From CAYUPI01 sp964446585 (GTDB lineage Bacteria > Verrucomicrobiota > Verrucomicrobiia > Limisphaerales > UBA8199): a DNA stretch of 64,000 nt. Made by a program: the position numbers and the translations under genes. Of this stretch, positions 52,844 to 61,321 are shown piece by piece. Every line of letters begins with the position of its first letter. The stretch's first letter is position 1. The stretch is from NCBI GenBank assembly GCA_964446585.1, contig CAYUPI010000018.1, positions 1-64,000 on the forward strand. Direction: 5' to 3'. Under the pieces are notes generated by a model. It did no database searches. It was not told the DNA's origin and worked only from the letters and a program-made list of their open reading frames with translations.

Positions 52844-53965
52844 TCAGGTCTTGGCCGGCACCAACTGCGTGGTGTCGGCGCCTACCGCCTGGGCCAGCTC
52901 CAATTCCTGCAATTTGGCCTGGATGGAGACCGGGTCCTGAGCCTTGGTCACAACCTCTTCCCGGGCGATCATCCCAGCAAGGTATTTGTCCAAGAGGAAA
53001 CTGTCCAGCGTTACCATGCCATACTTGGCGCCGGTCTGGATGTCGGACTGGATGCGGAACGTCTTGTTGTCGCGAATGAGCGCGGCGATCGAAGGCGTGT
53101 TTATCATGATCTCGAAGATGGCGACGCGTCCTGGCTTATCAATGCGCGGGATCAAGAGTTGGGAAATCACCGCCTGCATCACGGTCGAAAGCTGGATGCG
53201 GATCTGCTCCTGCTGGTTGGTCGGAAATGCATTGACGACGCGGTCGATGGTCTTGGCCGCACCGGTCGTGTGCAGCGTCCCGAAGACCAGGTGGCCCGTT
53301 TCCGCCGCGGTGATGGCAGCGTCGATCGTCTCGAGGTCGCGCATTTCGCCCACCAGAATGATGTCCGGGTCCTGGCGCAGCACGCGGCGCAAGGCCTCGG
53401 CGAAATTCGGAACGTCCACGCCGATTTCCCGCTGGGTCACCAGCGCCTTCTTGTGCCGGTGATAATACTCGATCGGATCTTCCACGGTGACGATATGCGC
53501 TTCGTCGCGTTCTTCGTTGATGATGTTGATCATCGAGGCGAGCGTCGTGGTCTTGCCTGAGCCGGTCGGGCCGGTGACCAGCACCAGCCCGCGCGGTTTG
53601 TAGAGCAACTCCTTCACCGATGGCGGCAGTCCGATCTGCTCCATTGTCAGCATCTTGCTGGGGATTTGACGCAGCACCACGCCGAAGTTGCCCTTCTCCT
53701 TGAAGACGCTGACGCGAAACCGCGCCATCTCGCCGAATGCGAAGCCGAAGTCGGCCCCGCCCCGCTCGCGCACGTGCTGGATATGCTCCTCCGAGGTGAT
53801 GCTGCGCATCAATTCTTCGGTGTCTTCCGGGGCGAGAATGGGGCCTTCGACGCGGTGCAAAATGCCGTGCACGCGAATCGTCGGGGGTGTGCCGACACGA
53901 ATATGAAGGTCGGACGCTCCTTCGGAGACCACCAACTGCAACAAATCGGACATCGAGTAGGACAT
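52844..53965 (-). CDS. pilT: Type IV pilus retraction ATPase PilT
   Basis: A 373-residue PilT. It has the short PAS-like N-terminal domain (ASDLHIRVGTPPTIRVHG), Walker A GPTGSGKT (132-139), Asp box TVEDPIEYYH, Walker B IILVGEMRDLET, His boxes, and a C-terminal SIAALIRDNK that matches the AIRNLIRE retraction motif. It powers pilus disassembly and so indicates that the machine is, at least in part, a retractable pilus rather than a pure type II secretion system. It lies between two GspE genes. Confidence 0.9.
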   Translation of the reverse strand: MSYSMSDLLQLVVSEGASDLHIRVGTPPTIRVHGILHRVEGPILAPEDTEELMRSITSEEHIQHVRERGGADFGFAFGEMARFRVSVFKEKGNFGVVLRQIPSKMLTMEQIGLPPSVKELLYKPRGLVLVTGPTGSGKTTTLASMINIINEERDEAHIVTVEDPIEYYHRHKKALVTQREIGVDVPNFAEALRRVLRQDPDIILVGEMRDLETIDAAITAAETGHLVFGTLHTTGAAKTIDRVVNAFPTNQQEQIRIQLSTVMQAVISQLLIPRIDKPGRVAIFEIMINTPSIAALIRDNKTFRIQSDIQTGAKYGMVTLDSFLLDKYLAGMIAREEVVTKAQDPVSIQAKLQELELAQAVGADTTQLVPAKT

Positions 53966-54124
53966 GCTAAGTACCTTTTCAGAATGGACAGACGTGAGGC
54001 GTGCTCCTCACGCCGAGCCCGAGAATAATGCGCTCGCAGCTAGCCCAGCGCCAGCCGCAAGTTTTCCGCTGCCGGATCCTGAGTTTCTCGGGCCATGAAT
54101 CATTCGGAGCTCGTCGCAGGATGT

Positions 54125-55852
54125 CTAAGCCACATCGCCAATCGTCGCGCGGATCACTTCCTCGGGGGTCGTCAAGCCGGCCTGCGCTTTGCGGACCCCA
54201 TCCTCCCGCAGCGTGCGCATCCCCATCTCCCGGGCGCGCGTGCGCAGGACCGACGACGGGACTTTTTCGTAGATCAACTTGCGCGCTTCATCGTCGATCA
54301 CGAAGATTTCGAAAATGCCGAACCGGCCGCGAAAACCGGTGTTGGAGCAATTGGCGCAGCCGGTGCCCCGAAGATAAGTCGCCCCCTGGGTGCTGGCTGC
54401 ATCCATGTTCAACGTGCGCAGCTCGGCGTCCGTGGGCGTATAGGCCGCCCCGCACTGCTTGCACACCTTGCGCACCAGACGCTGCGCCATCAATCCGCGC
54501 GTCGAGGAAGCGACCAGGAACGGCTTTACGCCGATGTCAATAAGCCGCGTCACGGCGCTCGGAGCGTCATTGGTATGCAGCGTCGAGAAGACGAGGTGGC
54601 CCGTCAACGAAGCGTTGATCGCGATATTGGCGGTCTCCAGATCGCGAATTTCCCCAATCATAATCACGTTGGGGGCCTGGCGGAGAATCGAACGCAGCGC
54701 GGTCGAGAATGTCAGACCGACCAATTCATTCACCTGCACCTGGTTGATGCCCGCGAGCAAATATTCCACTGGATCTTCTACCGTGATTATTTTGCGGTCG
54801 GGCCGGTTGATGAAGTGCAAGCAGGAGTAAAGCGTCGTGGTCTTGCCCGAACCGGTCGGACCCGTCACCAGCAAAATCCCGTCAGGCAGGCCAATCATTC
54901 GTTCGAAGGTCTGCTGGTCATCGGTGAAAAAGCCCAATTCCGGCAAGCCCAGGCGCAGCCCTTCCTTGTCGAGAATACGCATGACGATGCTCTCGCCGTG
55001 GTTGGTGGGCAAACAGGAGACACGCAGGTCGATTAGCTTGCCACCCACGGAGGTTTGGATGCGCCCGTCCTGCGGAATCCGGTGCTCCGAGATGGACATG
55101 TTGGATTGGATCTTGAGCCGGCTGATGATCGCCGGCTGCAATCGCTTGGGCGGCGCTTTCATCTCGTGGAGCATGCCGTCAATGCGGTAGCGCACGCGGA
55201 ATCGCTTGGGCAACGGCTCCAGGTGAATGTCCGATGCGCGCATCTTGAAAGCTTCGACAATCAGCGAATTGACCAGTTTGATCAGCGGGGCGTCGGCTTC
55301 CACCACCGCGCCGTCATCGGCCGCGCCTCCCCCAACTTCGACATGTTCTTCGGTGAGTTCTTTGATGGTCTGGGCCAGTTGCGGATCTGCTGCGCGCCCG
55401 CCCTTTTCGCCGTAATAGCGGCCGAGCGCCGTTTCGATGTCCGCTTCGGAAGCAACCTGCAGATTGATGTCCATCCGCAGCAGGTGGGTGAGGCTGTCGA
55501 TCGTGTCGAGGTCGGAGGGATCGGCGAGCGCAACCGTCAGCGTGCCATCGTGCTTAAAAACGGGCACAACCCGATACTTTCGCGCGATATGGCGGGGGAT
55601 GGTGGCGATGACGTCATCGGTAATCTTCTGCTCGTTGAGGTTGACGACTTCCGCGCCGAAGTGCGCCGCCTTGGCCTGGGTAACGTCGGCGGGCCGCACC
55701 ATCTTGTTGGCGAGCATCAGATCCACCAGGCCCACGCCGGAGGATTGGGCTTCCGGCCGCAGGGTCGCGACCTGGTCGGTGCTTACGAACCCAAGGTCAA
55801 CCAGAATATCTACCAGATAATCGTCTTTTTCGGCCACGGTCTCAATCGGCAC
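54125..55852 (-). CDS. GspE/PilB-type assembly ATPase (third of three)
   Basis: A 575-residue ATPase with the full layout: two N-terminal MshEN-type segments (about 15-145), core with Walker A GPTGSGKT (331-338), Asp box TVEDPVEYL, Walker B VIMIGEIRDLET, His box STLHTNDA and zinc cysteines CKQC and CANC. The Walker B lead-in has RQAPNV instead of the usual RQDPD(I/V). The gene starts the run that leads to pilT, GspE2 and the platform gene, with a 159-base gap after it. Confidence 0.9.
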   Translation of the reverse strand: MPIETVAEKDDYLVDILVDLGFVSTDQVATLRPEAQSSGVGLVDLMLANKMVRPADVTQAKAAHFGAEVVNLNEQKITDDVIATIPRHIARKYRVVPVFKHDGTLTVALADPSDLDTIDSLTHLLRMDINLQVASEADIETALGRYYGEKGGRAADPQLAQTIKELTEEHVEVGGGAADDGAVVEADAPLIKLVNSLIVEAFKMRASDIHLEPLPKRFRVRYRIDGMLHEMKAPPKRLQPAIISRLKIQSNMSISEHRIPQDGRIQTSVGGKLIDLRVSCLPTNHGESIVMRILDKEGLRLGLPELGFFTDDQQTFERMIGLPDGILLVTGPTGSGKTTTLYSCLHFINRPDRKIITVEDPVEYLLAGINQVQVNELVGLTFSTALRSILRQAPNVIMIGEIRDLETANIAINASLTGHLVFSTLHTNDAPSAVTRLIDIGVKPFLVASSTRGLMAQRLVRKVCKQCGAAYTPTDAELRTLNMDAASTQGATYLRGTGCANCSNTGFRGRFGIFEIFVIDDEARKLIYEKVPSSVLRTRAREMGMRTLREDGVRKAQAGLTTPEEVIRATIGDVA

Positions 55853-56078
55853 TGCGCGCGTTCATCGGCCAGAGCTATGAAACAGAGTACTGTTCTCGCC
55901 GCCAATGTCAACGCGCGGAAAGATCCCGCGTGCGGGGCGCGTGTTGACAGTATCGCCACTTTCCGAACGGAAACGGGTCTTGTTGGTAAGAGCCTATCAT
56001 TTCCTTGTGCGGGTAGGGTGGCTCTACTTGCTCCCGTCGGTGATTTACGTGCTTGGCCGACCGGCATATCCTGAGGTC

Positions 56079-56897
56079 ATGACCCAAACAGAAAAAGCGC
56101 TTAAGTTCCAGGCACTCCACGAACGCGAGGGGGCGTTTCTGATCCCAAACCCCTGGGATGCTGGTTCGGCGCGGATTCTCGTCGGCCTCGGCTTCGAGGC
56201 CCTGGCCACGTCGAGCGGCGCGGCGGCGGGGATTCTCGGCCGGCGCGATCACGGGCTCAGTCGTGAAGAATCGCTCGCGAATGCTCGTGCAATCGTCTCT
56301 GCCACGGACCTTCCTGTGTCAGCGGATCTGGAGAATGGATTTGGGGATACTCCCGGCGTTGTGGCCGAAACGATTCGCCTGGCGGCAGCGGCTGGACTGG
56401 TTGGTTGTTCCATCGAGGACTCGTCCCGCGACCACAACCGGCCGCTATACGAACTAGACCTGGCGGTTGAACGTATCGCTGCCGCAGTTCAAGCGGCGAG
56501 GTCCTTGCCCTTCCCGTTCACATTGACCGCCAGGGCGCAGAATTTTATCCATGCCAAGCCGGATTTGGACAATGCGATCAAGCGTCTGCAGGCTTACGAA
56601 AAAGCCGGCGCCGACGCGTTGTTCGCGCCGGGCTTGCCGGACCTTGCCGCCGTGCGCACCGTTTGCTCGGCCGTGTCTAAGCCGGTGAACTTTATGGTCG
56701 GTCTCCGCGACAAGTCATTCACTGTGGCTGAACTGGTCGAGGCCGGCGTTAAGCGCATCAGTTTTGCCACTTCGCTTTATCGCACCGCCATGACCGGCCT
56801 GGTGGAAGCAGCGACCGAGGCGAAAAAGTCCGGAACTTTCGGCTACCTCGATAAAACCATGGTCACAGCCGAGTTGAACAAATTCCTTCCGGAGTGA
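56079..56897 (+). CDS. Isocitrate lyase/PEP mutase family enzyme
   Basis: A 272-residue TIM-barrel enzyme of the PEP mutase/isocitrate lyase superfamily. It has FLIPNPWDAGSARIL near the start, LPVSADLENGFGD with the metal-binding Asp-x-Glu, CSIEDSS, and FTLTARAQNF in the substrate site. Family members act on 2-methylisocitrate-like or phosphonate-like substrates, or are oxaloacetate decarboxylases; the precise reaction is not readable here. The ATG at 56079 is preferred over longer versions because the domain begins a few residues later. Confidence 0.8.
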   Translation: MTQTEKALKFQALHEREGAFLIPNPWDAGSARILVGLGFEALATSSGAAAGILGRRDHGLSREESLANARAIVSATDLPVSADLENGFGDTPGVVAETIRLAAAAGLVGCSIEDSSRDHNRPLYELDLAVERIAAAVQAARSLPFPFTLTARAQNFIHAKPDLDNAIKRLQAYEKAGADALFAPGLPDLAAVRTVCSAVSKPVNFMVGLRDKSFTVAELVEAGVKRISFATSLYRTAMTGLVEAATEAKKSGTFGYLDKTMVTAELNKFLPE

Positions 56898-57082
56898 GCC
56901 CCAAATTTCATCCCATGTAGTCGCTTTCGGCCGCGCGTTTATTCAAGAAGTGTGCAGCAAGAGCCTCATCGGTTGCACAGTCTCGCCCGAGACGACATAA
57001 CGCGCAAAGGCTCGTGTGATTACAGTGTGGGATTTCTGTGGGTTGCTTGCCGTGCTCCCGCAAGATTAGAACGAACAGAAAG

Positions 57083-57553
57083 TTACCTGATTGAAACGAC
57101 TTTCAATTTCTCGGCCTTCGCCAGTTGTGCCTGACGTTCGTCCGTCGTGAGGAACAATTCACTCTCGAGCGCGAGCGCGGCTGCTACGTGGAGCAGGTCG
57201 ATGGCGCGCGCTACGAGCCGCTCCGTATGGGCCGAGGAGATCTCGATGGCGCGGGCGATGGCAATTTCCAGGTCCATGGTAACATCCAGTAGAGTGCGGC
57301 GGATAGTGAGGTGTTCGAGGCGAGCGAGGGCAGCGTCTCGCTCGCGAGCGGCGTGCCGGCGCTCGGCAGCGGAACTGGAATGGCGCTGGTGAAATGCCCG
57401 TTGGAGAATGCCGTTGCGAACTTCCAGCGAATGCAATGGCGAAAAGAATAACGGCGGCTTCCCGGCCCGACGGTATTCCGCAATTGTTGCTTGCGAGCCA
57501 GGTTCCGTCGTGAGCAATCGAAGAATGAAACTGCTGTCGGCGTACGCCCTCAC
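57083..57553 (-). CDS. VapC-type PIN-domain toxin
   Basis: A 156-residue PIN-domain ribonuclease toxin. Acidic residues lining the active site are D6 (in AYADSSF), E44 (SLEV), D119 (AIDLLHVAAA) and D138 (TTDERQ), in the usual positions. It would cleave RNA (often initiator tRNA or rRNA) when released from its antitoxin. The start codon overlaps the stop of the antitoxin gene by four bases, which is standard for such pairs. Confidence 0.85.
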   Translation of the reverse strand: MRAYADSSFILRLLTTEPGSQATIAEYRRAGKPPLFFSPLHSLEVRNGILQRAFHQRHSSSAAERRHAARERDAALARLEHLTIRRTLLDVTMDLEIAIARAIEISSAHTERLVARAIDLLHVAAALALESELFLTTDERQAQLAKAEKLKVVSIR

Positions 57554-57792
57554 CGCCGCGATTCCTCAAGCAATCGTACGGCGCTGATTCGCGATGGGCG
57601 TCCCTGCAGCACCTCATCGAGGATTTCATCGGTAACGCGAAGGCGCTCTGCTTCGTCATCAGCGCCATTGGCGGGGCGCAAAATCCAAAGTGGTTGGCCG
57701 TTGTCAGTCACCTGCACGGGTTTTCCTGTCCGGGTCATGCGCTTCACTTTACGCGGCTCGCGGATAAGCGTACGAAGCGAAATCGTCTTCAT
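57550..57792 (-). CDS. Phd/YefM-type antitoxin
   Basis: An 80-residue protein. The first 40 residues (MKTISLRTLIREPRKVKRM then GKPVQVTDNGQPLWIL) match the DNA-binding half of Phd/YefM antitoxins, and the C-terminal part is a charged helical region that wraps the toxin. It is read just ahead of the PIN toxin. Like relatives it should bind its own promoter, where a pair of direct repeats is seen at 57795-57815. Confidence 0.75.
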   Translation of the reverse strand: MKTISLRTLIREPRKVKRMTRTGKPVQVTDNGQPLWILRPANGADDEAERLRVTDEILDEVLQGRPSRISAVRLLEESRR

Positions 57793-57794
57793 GT

Positions 57795-57815
57795 GTCAGA
57801 CATTACCGTCAGACA
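57795..57815. promoter_or_regulatory. Direct repeat GTCAGACA upstream of the toxin-antitoxin pair
   Basis: Two identical 8-base copies of GTCAGACA, 57795-57802 and 57808-57815, spaced 13 bases apart. They begin 2 bases upstream of the antitoxin start codon (57790-57792). This is the place where an autoregulating antitoxin would bind. The role is inference. Confidence 0.4.
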
Positions 57816-57824
57816 GAAGTCAAG

Positions 57825-58556
57825 TCAAGCCTCTCGACCAATCCGGAAAGCCTTCCCAACCACCATGCCGACGACCGTTCCAATGATTGCTCCGGCCACA
57901 AAATCCGAGAACCAATGGATGGTCATGGATACGCCCAGGCCTACGTAGAGGGCGTAGGCGATGGCCACATAGCCGACCCATCTTTGCTTGGGAAAGAGCA
58001 GGAAGATCGTGACGGCCATGGCGAAGGCGACGGTGGTATGCGCGGACGGCCAGCCCCAAAAGACCCCGCCGCGCAAGAAGCCAAATCGGAAAACGTGGCT
58101 CAAATCCTCGCCAACCCTGCTCGCAGGATGGACACGGCCGGTGACCGATTTGTAGACGGCCGCGACGACCGCGCCAATTAGCTCGGCCTGACCGATAGCC
58201 CAGCCGATCATTCGGGTCCGGGCACTTCCTGCCAAGCCGCCGACGGCGACAACCAGGAGCGGCAGCAGGATGGGCAACAGTCCGCCCACGACGACAGCCG
58301 GAAACACACAGGAACCAAGCTTCGGATTGCGCGTCGCGACGAAATAGCGCCAATCGAGCCCGGACACGACGAGGGCGAAAGTGAGGACGATCGCGATTAT
58401 GTGCCAAATAATCCTTCGACCTGCGAAGCAGTCGAGGAGGTTGCGAGCCAGCGTCGAAAGGAACAGTTTCACCAGGAATCGTGCATTTATCAGGTTCCAC
58501 GCTGTGCGGCAAGGTTGCTGCCAATGAGCTCTCGAAAAATATTTGTTGACAAACAT
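57825..58556 (-). CDS. PAP2-family phosphatase
   Basis: A 243-residue membrane protein with about six hydrophobic segments and the three motifs of type 2 phosphatidic acid phosphatases: KSVTGRVHP (first), GWPSAHTTVAFA with the catalytic His (second), and TIHWFSDFVAG (third). The canonical PSGH is PSAH here. It probably removes a phosphate from a membrane lipid such as undecaprenyl diphosphate or phosphatidate. It starts back-to-back with the GbsR gene and shares the 42-base gap, so the GbsR operator may influence both. Confidence 0.75.
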   Translation of the reverse strand: MFVNKYFSRAHWQQPCRTAWNLINARFLVKLFLSTLARNLLDCFAGRRIIWHIIAIVLTFALVVSGLDWRYFVATRNPKLGSCVFPAVVVGGLLPILLPLLVVAVGGLAGSARTRMIGWAIGQAELIGAVVAAVYKSVTGRVHPASRVGEDLSHVFRFGFLRGGVFWGWPSAHTTVAFAMAVTIFLLFPKQRWVGYVAIAYALYVGLGVSMTIHWFSDFVAGAIIGTVVGMVVGKAFRIGREA

Positions 58557-58574
58557 ACGGAGTTTCTGTAATTT
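58546..58574 (+). promoter_or_regulatory. Candidate promoter of the GbsR operon
   Basis: A perfect TTGACA (58546-58551), a 17-base spacer and a weak TAATTT (58569-58574), 25-53 bases before the ATG of the GbsR gene. The -10 region overlaps the operator at 58563-58590, so bound repressor would block it. The -35 lies inside the first codons of the divergent PAP2 gene. Confidence 0.45.
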
Positions 58575-58590
58575 CTGTTCAGACAGAAAT
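58563..58590. promoter_or_regulatory. Composite operator, copy 1
   Basis: Contains TTTCTGTAATTTCTGT (two direct half sites 9 bases apart), followed by an inverted half site, so that ATTTCTGT (58571-58578) and ACAGAAAT (58583-58590) form a perfect 8-base-arm palindrome around TCAG. It lies between the -10 box and the GbsR start codon. A second copy lies inverted at 59154-59181. Confidence 0.65.
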
Positions 58591-58598
58591 AAAAGAAT

Positions 58599-59132
58599 AT
58601 GACATCACTGAGCCCGGTCCAACAAAAGTTCGTCCTCCACTGGGGCGAGATGGGCACGCGCTGGGGCATCAACCGCACCGTCGCGCAGATTCATGCGCTG
58701 CTGTTCATTTCGCCCAAGCCGCTGAACGCCGAAGACATCGTGCAGTCGCTCGGCGTGGCGCGTTCGAACGTCAGCAACAGCCTCAAGGAACTTCAGGGTT
58801 GGGGAATTGTGAAGCGCGTGCACGTCATGGGCGATTCGCGAGACCATTTCGAGAGCATGAAGGACGTCTGGGAAATGTTCCGGGTGGTTCTGGACGAACG
58901 AAAAAAGCGCGAAATCGATCCCACGGCGCGCCTGCTGCGAGAATGCATCACCGAAGCCGACAAAGATGGGGATACCGACAAGTACACCCGGCAGAAACTG
59001 CGTGAACTGGCCGTCTTTTTCGACACAACGACCGCCTGGTATAGCCAGATCCGTCAATGGCCCACCGGCGCGCTGGCCAAATTCGTCAAGGGCGGCGACA
59101 AAATCCGAAAGCTGTTGGGCCTCGGCAGTTGA
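58599..59132 (+). CDS. GbsR/MarR-family transcriptional regulator
   Basis: A 177-residue winged-helix regulator of the GbsR/MarR group (VAQIHALLFISPKPLNAEDI then QSLGVARSNVSNSLKELQGWGIVKRV is the helix-turn-helix, about 27-73). A helical dimerisation and effector region follows. It heads an operon of six uncharacterised genes. The 28-bp operator overlapping its own promoter and the next gene's start suggests autoregulation. The ligand is unknown; in Bacillus GbsR senses choline, but that cannot be assumed here. Confidence 0.8.
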   Translation: MTSLSPVQQKFVLHWGEMGTRWGINRTVAQIHALLFISPKPLNAEDIVQSLGVARSNVSNSLKELQGWGIVKRVHVMGDSRDHFESMKDVWEMFRVVLDERKKREIDPTARLLRECITEADKDGDTDKYTRQKLRELAVFFDTTTAWYSQIRQWPTGALAKFVKGGDKIRKLLGLGS

Positions 59133-59153
59133 CAGCCGTTTTTTTGGCGACGT

Positions 59154-59181
59154 ATTTCTATGAATACAGAAATTACAGAAA
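59154..59181. promoter_or_regulatory. Composite operator, copy 2 (over the DCC1 start codon)
   Basis: Read on the minus strand, it begins with the same 16 bases as copy 1 (TTTCTGTAATTTCTGT) and ends AGAAAT; 23 of 28 positions agree by eye. On the plus strand the start codon of the DCC1-like gene (59160-59162) is inside the site, so binding would block translation start or an internal promoter. It probably works together with copy 1, 591 bases away. Confidence 0.6.
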
Positions 59182-59603
59182 ATATCGCCGAAGGGTCGGC
59201 GGGTTGGATTTTCTACGACGCTGAGTGCCGGGCTTGCGTCCTGGGCCGCCGGCGCTGGGGCCGGACCTTTGAGCGTCGCGGCTTCGTCTGGCTGCCGCTA
59301 CAAACCCCAGGCATTGCAGAGCGACTCGGGGTGACACCCGAATTGCTGATGGCGAAGATGTGGGTCTTGCCGGCGGGCGCTCCACCGCTCAATGGAGTGG
59401 ACGCCTGGGTCGAACTGGTGCGACACGTCTGGTGGCTGAAGCCGCTCGCCTGGACGATTGACTTGCCCGGCCTCAAGCGCCTTGTCCGGGCCGTTTATCG
59501 CTTGGTTGCGCGCAATCGTTATTGCATCGCCGGTCGGTGCTGCGTGACAGCGCCCCAGGTCCCAAAACCACACCGTCATTCAGCTTTTTTCGAATTACCA
59601 TGA
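59160..59603 (+). CDS. DCC1-like thiol-disulfide oxidoreductase
   Basis: A 147-residue protein of the DCC family (DUF393). The N-terminal motif D20-A-E-C23-R-A-C26 fits D-x-x-C-x-x-C, a thioredoxin-like redox pair, and the fold continues with FVWLPLQTPGIAERLGV and WWLKPLAWTIDLPGL. Its partner is unknown. It follows the GbsR gene by 27 bases, overlaps the next gene by four bases, and its start codon lies within the operator at 59154-59181. Confidence 0.75.
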   Translation: MNTEITENIAEGSAGWIFYDAECRACVLGRRRWGRTFERRGFVWLPLQTPGIAERLGVTPELLMAKMWVLPAGAPPLNGVDAWVELVRHVWWLKPLAWTIDLPGLKRLVRAVYRLVARNRYCIAGRCCVTAPQVPKPHRHSAFFELP

Positions 59604-60379
59604 ACGCATTAAGCGCCATCCGAATTCGTCACCCTCGACTGCAGATGCCCGCGGTCCGCGGCGTCATCGAGCGACGGATACTGGTCAACTTTCGCTGCCC
59701 ACCGGAGATTCTGAACGCCATCCTCCCTTCCCCGTTTCATGCGAAAATCATCCGAGGCTCGGGCATAGCTGGTATCTGCTTGATCAGACTAACCCAGGTC
59801 CGGCCCGCATTCGTGCCAGTGCACCTGGGATTTCGCTCTGAAAACGCGGCGCATCGGATTGCAGTAGTGTGGGACGACGCAGGGCGAGAGCGCGAAGGCG
59901 TTTTCATTCCACGCCGCGACACCGATTCATGGCTGAACCAAGTCGCCGGTGGAACAGTATTTCCCGGGGCGCATCATGCAGCTTCGTTTACGGTTTGGGA
60001 AACCGGCGGAAACTACAAATTGGAAATGCGCAGCGCGGACGGCACCACATTCCTGCGGATTCGAGCGCGTGCAGCAGACAAGCTGCCGTCAAATTCTATC
60101 TTCCGCAGTCTGGCCGAAGCTTCGGCATTTCTCCGTAATGGCGCGCTCGGCTGGTCGGTGCGCGCGACGGACGAAGCGTTCGACGGACTGGAGCTCGACT
60201 GCAACGGGTGGCGGATTGAGCCGCTGGCTGTGGATCGGCTGGAATCGAGTTATTTCGAAAACACGAGTTTGTTCCCGGCTGGAACGGTGGAATTTGATAG
60301 TGCGTTCCTGATGCGCAACGTGTCGCACGAATGGCACGCGCGCGGAATTCTCTCAAACAACAACACGGAGGCGGCGTGA
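59600..60379 (+). CDS. DUF2071-like protein
   Basis: A 259-residue protein resembling the DUF2071/acetoacetate decarboxylase-like family (IERRILVNFRCPPEILNAIL; GSGIAGICLIRLTQVRP; ENAAHRIAVVWDD; GTVFPGAHHAASF; GWRIEPLAVDRLESSYFEN). The fold is a beta barrel of the lipocalin-like or acetoacetate decarboxylase type; the substrate is unknown. A second, different DUF2071 protein is at 61788-62600. It overlaps both neighbours: four bases with the DCC1 gene before it and a GTGA with the epimerase gene after it. Confidence 0.65.
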   Translation: MNALSAIRIRHPRLQMPAVRGVIERRILVNFRCPPEILNAILPSPFHAKIIRGSGIAGICLIRLTQVRPAFVPVHLGFRSENAAHRIAVVWDDAGREREGVFIPRRDTDSWLNQVAGGTVFPGAHHAASFTVWETGGNYKLEMRSADGTTFLRIRARAADKLPSNSIFRSLAEASAFLRNGALGWSVRATDEAFDGLELDCNGWRIEPLAVDRLESSYFENTSLFPAGTVEFDSAFLMRNVSHEWHARGILSNNNTEAA

Positions 60380-61308
60380 AGGAACACATCATCCTGGCCG
60401 GTGGCAGTGGCTTTCTTGGAAGCGTTCTTGCGAACTACCTTGCCGGGAAAGGAAGGGAAATCGTCATCCTTACTCGAAACCCAAAGAGATGCGCGGGCTT
60501 GATTCGCGAGGTGCGCTGGGACGGCGCGACGGTCGGCGATTGGAGCAGAGAACTCGAAGGCGCGCGGGCGCTCATCAACCTCGCGGGAGTTTCGGTGAAT
60601 TGTCGATATCACGCGCGAAACCGCCGGCTCATGCTCGATTCGCGACTGAACTCCACAAGCGTTCTCGGGGAGGCAATCGCGAGTTGCACCAACCCTCCAC
60701 TGGTCTGGCTCAACTCCAGCACAGCGACGATATACAAGCACACCTTTGGTCCGGCCTGGGATGAATCGGGCGAAATCGGCGGCTGCGCCGAAGCGAAGGA
60801 TATTTTCTCGGTCCACATCGCAACCGAATGGGAGCGCGTGTTCAACCAGGCGAATACACCCCGCACGCGCAAAGTAGCGCTGCGCTCGGCAATGGTGCTG
60901 GGCCACGGAAAGAACAGCGTGCTCCCAAATCTGCTACGAATGGGCCGACTTGGTCTGGGCGGACGCATGGCCGGTGGACGCCAATTCGTCTCGTGGATTC
61001 ACCAGGAGGATTTCTGCCGCGCGGTGGAGTGGTTGATCGAACATGAGAACCTTAGCGGGCCGGTGAATCTCGCCGCGCCGAACCCGGTGACGAATGAAGA
61101 ATTCATGGGAGCGATTCGCAAGTTTTGTCACGCTCCGTTCGGGCTGCCCGCGCCGTCCTGGCTGTTAGAGATCGGTGCGCTCTTTCTGCGAACCGAAACC
61201 GAACTGGTTATCAAGAGTCGCCGCGTTGTCCCGGGCAAACTGCTGGCCAGCGGCTTCACTTTCCGGCATCCGGAGCTTCCACCCGCGTTGAAACAACTCG
61301 TCGCCTGA
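60376..61308 (+). CDS. TIGR01777-family NAD(P)-binding epimerase-like protein
   Basis: A 310-residue extended SDR protein. The nucleotide-binding GGSGFLG is at residues 9-15, ALINLAGVSV is typical, and the C-terminal DUF1731 region includes FGLPAPSWLLEIGA and the closing GFTFRHPELPPALKQL. TIGR01777 proteins appear in many bacteria and plants, and their substrate is unknown; one role proposed in cyanobacteria and plants is linked to cell division or membranes. It starts at GTG with GGAGG about 5 bases upstream, the strongest ribosome binding site in this operon. Confidence 0.85.
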   Translation: MKEHIILAGGSGFLGSVLANYLAGKGREIVILTRNPKRCAGLIREVRWDGATVGDWSRELEGARALINLAGVSVNCRYHARNRRLMLDSRLNSTSVLGEAIASCTNPPLVWLNSSTATIYKHTFGPAWDESGEIGGCAEAKDIFSVHIATEWERVFNQANTPRTRKVALRSAMVLGHGKNSVLPNLLRMGRLGLGGRMAGGRQFVSWIHQEDFCRAVEWLIEHENLSGPVNLAAPNPVTNEEFMGAIRKFCHAPFGLPAPSWLLEIGALFLRTETELVIKSRRVVPGKLLASGFTFRHPELPPALKQLVA

Positions 61309-61321
61309 CCCCATTTCCACC

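Noticed and set aside
50038..53560. Plus-strand frames of 368 and 499 codons opposite the PilC, GspE and PilT genes
   Set aside because: They are antisense shadows of well-conserved genes with complete Walker motifs; their composition is charged and random.
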